From positions 1-16,175 of the forward strand of contig JAQBZS010000040.1 in the NCBI GenBank assembly GCA_027622115.1: DNA of 16,175 nucleotides, written 5' to 3'. The notes under the pieces are model-generated. The model saw only the letters and a program-made list of their open reading frames with translations. It was not told the origin of the DNA and did not search any database. Below, piece after piece: positions 14,668 through 16,175 of the stretch (position 1 is the first letter of the stretch; each line of letters starts with the position of its first letter). This stretch comes from Planctomycetota bacterium (GTDB lineage Bacteria; Planctomycetota; Planctomycetia; Planctomycetales; Planctomycetaceae). The translations under genes were made by a program, and so were the position numbers.

Positions 14668-15489
14668 TTACAGCCATCGAATCGGATCCGACTCGGACTC
14701 GCTGGCCAGCACGCACAGCGTCGGAAATTGCCCCGCGAGTTTTTGGGCGAGCGACTCCATCGCCGGGCGTTCGGTTGCGTAATGACCCGGCAGAATCATG
14801 CCGATGCCGATCGTCCGGGCTTCGAGGCAAGCATGAAATCGAGCTTCCCCCGTCAGCAGGGTCTGACACCCCGCCGCAGCCGCGTCGTGCAAGAATTCGG
14901 CGGCTGATCCGCACGCGACTCCAAGTTTGTCGATGCGTTGTTCCGGATCGCCAACGTACTGCATGCCGGGCACGTCGAGCTTGTCCTGCACCGTTGCGGC
15001 GAGTTGAGCCAGCGTTGTGGGACTGGGAAGTGAGCCGAATCGACCGCCGCCAACAATCGCTGTGTCTGCGGCATCACCCGTCAGCTCGTCGGATGCGGGA
15101 TCGGCGACCGGCCGCAGTGCCCGGACGTCTTGCAAGCTGAATAGCTCGGCGAGTTGCCGATTGATGCCGTCTCGCGCGCTGTCGTAACCGGTGTGCGGGC
15201 TATAGACCGCGATGCGAGCTGCGATCAGGTCCAGCAACATGCGACCTTCAGCGGTGTCCGTGGTGATGCGTTGGACTGCTCGAAAGAGGATCGGATGGTG
15301 ACTGACAACCAGTCCGACACGGCGTTCGATTGCTTCGGCGGCAACATCCGGCGTCAACGTGAGGCACGTCAAGATTGACGTGACGTCTTGGTTTCGATCG
15401 CCGATCAGCAAGCCGACGTTATCCCAGTCCTCGGCCAATTCGAGTGGAGCAATCGTCTCAAGGCATTGAATGATTTCGTGCGAGTTCAC
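14668..15489 (-). CDS. Nif3-like dinuclear metal centre hexameric protein (YbgI/YqfO family)
   Basis: This 273-residue protein belongs to the Nif3/YbgI family, often labelled GTP cyclohydrolase 1 type 2 homologue, although its physiological reaction is not firmly established. Numbered from the chosen start, conserved elements are LAEDWDNVGLLIGD (17-30), the first metal motif VSHHPILF (62-69), VYSPHTGYDSARDGIN (95-110) with its His and Asp ligands, LTGEARFH and PGHYATE with the last His/Glu pair. The metal-binding set appears complete. I prefer the GTG at 15489: AAAGG lies 6 nt upstream and the protein then begins right before the conserved helix. An upstream GTG at 15528 would add 13 residues. 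It is the first gene of a minus-strand run followed 79 nt later by leuC. A YqfO-type PII-like insert is absent. Confidence 0.9.
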   Translation of the reverse strand: MNSHEIIQCLETIAPLELAEDWDNVGLLIGDRNQDVTSILTCLTLTPDVAAEAIERRVGLVVSHHPILFRAVQRITTDTAEGRMLLDLIAARIAVYSPHTGYDSARDGINRQLAELFSLQDVRALRPVADPASDELTGDAADTAIVGGGRFGSLPSPTTLAQLAATVQDKLDVPGMQYVGDPEQRIDKLGVACGSAAEFLHDAAAAGCQTLLTGEARFHACLEARTIGIGMILPGHYATERPAMESLAQKLAGQFPTLCVLASESESDPIRWL

Positions 15490-15640
15490 GGGGGACCTTT
15501 GGATTGAGTGTTCGCCGCGATTTTGCACGACGGCGACGGCAACCGGTAGTGCGCCGGATAATTGCCGTTAATCACGTCTTGGGTTTGCGGTAGAGAACCG
15601 AAGGTGACAAGCGATTCCAGTTCAGTGGAAGGGAAATACA

Positions 15641-16175
15641 ATGAATGTGATGGTTGCGGGTGGGAGTGGATTTCTGGGCCGGCACGTCATCTCGGAGCTG
15701 ACCAGCCGGGGGCATCGCGTCGTCCTTCTGTCGCGTGGGACGCGGAGCGAATTCGAGACCGATGACGTTGAGTGTATCGCGTGTGACGTCACGGTCGCCA
15801 AACTGCCGCTGGATCGCATGCGGGACTGCGACGCGATCGTCAACCTGATCGGCATCAAACGCGAGTCCGGTGACCAATCGTTTGCGCGGGTTCATGTCGA
15901 GGCCACGAAGCATCTGATCGAAGCAGCACGAGAAGTCGGCCTGCGACGCTTCATCCACATCAGCGTGGTCGCCGCCCGGTCGGATTCGCGTCATCGCTAT
16001 CACGACACGAAGTGGCAGGCCGAGGAACTGGTGCGGGAAAGCGGCCTGGATTTCACGATCCTGAAACCTGGCGTCATCTACGGGCCTGGTGATGATATGA
16101 TCACACATCTGGTCAAGATGATTCGATTTTGTCCGCTGTTTCCAGTCGTCGGCAAAGGCGATTCGATCCTGCAGC
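15641..16175 (+). CDS. NAD(P)-binding NDUFA9-like SDR protein, N-terminal part, cut by window edge
   Basis: The visible 178 residues are an atypical short-chain dehydrogenase/reductase of the NDUFA9 / complex I subunit-like group. The dinucleotide-binding motif is MVAGGSGFLGRHV (4-16), followed by a basic strand LLSRG (29-33) that favours NADP. Further elements are DCDAIVNLIGI (62-72), RFIHISVVAA (103-112), the catalytic-like YHDTK (Y120, K124), WQAEELVRESGLDFTILKPG and VIYGPGDD (145-152). The ATG has GGAAGGG at 15627-15633 with a 7-nt spacer, a strong start. It diverges from the Nif3-like gene across about 150 nt. Bacterial members are linked variously to quinone or lipid metabolism and to complex I; no specific role can be assigned. 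The frame is open to the right edge, so the C-terminus is missing. Confidence 0.88.
   Translation, partial: MNVMVAGGSGFLGRHVISELTSRGHRVVLLSRGTRSEFETDDVECIACDVTVAKLPLDRMRDCDAIVNLIGIKRESGDQSFARVHVEATKHLIEAAREVGLRRFIHISVVAARSDSRHRYHDTKWQAEELVRESGLDFTILKPGVIYGPGDDMITHLVKMIRFCPLFPVVGKGDSILQ

Overview
The window looks like a chromosomal segment from a planctomycete (Planctomycetota). This rests on moderately GC-rich coding sequence, a membrane-anchored GYF-domain trypsin-like protease, a secreted beta-helix protein of a type common in that phylum, short or poor Shine-Dalgarno sites before several genes, and a multicopy planctomycete hypothetical family at the left edge. No rRNA, tRNA, CRISPR array, transposase or phage gene was seen.

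Left part (1-6610). The first 174 bases hold the N-terminal part of a minus-strand gene that runs off the edge. Next comes an unusual cluster of three cobalamin-binding-type (class B-like) radical SAM proteins. One is on the minus strand (274-1752). Two tandem paralogues are on the plus strand (1963-3462, 3472-4848), followed by two SAM-dependent methyltransferases (4845-5678, 5675-6610). The plus-strand genes are packed with 9-nt or ATGA-type junctions, so they very probably form one transcription unit. The set reads as a small modification or biosynthesis cluster with no recognisable product; it is the best candidate here for an undescribed system.

Middle (6611-11345). A short decayed fragment with a 27-bp tandem repeat (6609-6827) resembles the C-terminus of the family that appears N-terminally at the left edge. 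Then come a prephenate dehydratase with a C-terminal ACT domain but no recognisable chorismate mutase (6839-7924), a secreted parallel beta-helix protein (7977-9941), a receiver-domain protein with an unrecognised C-terminal half (10146-11015), and a truncated metallo-beta-lactamase-fold gene (10972 to about 11148, with possible traces to 11288).

Right part (11346-16175). Three minus-strand genes are closely spaced in transcription order: a Nif3-like dinuclear-metal protein (15489-14668), leuC (14588-13170) and the GYF/trypsin-like membrane protease (13118-11346). Diverging from them is the N-terminal part of an NDUFA9-like NAD(P)-binding protein that runs off the right edge (15641-16175). 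LeuC and the prephenate dehydratase are primary amino-acid biosynthesis genes, so most of the right side is ordinary chromosome. The unusual material is the radical SAM/methyltransferase block and the decayed genes beside it.
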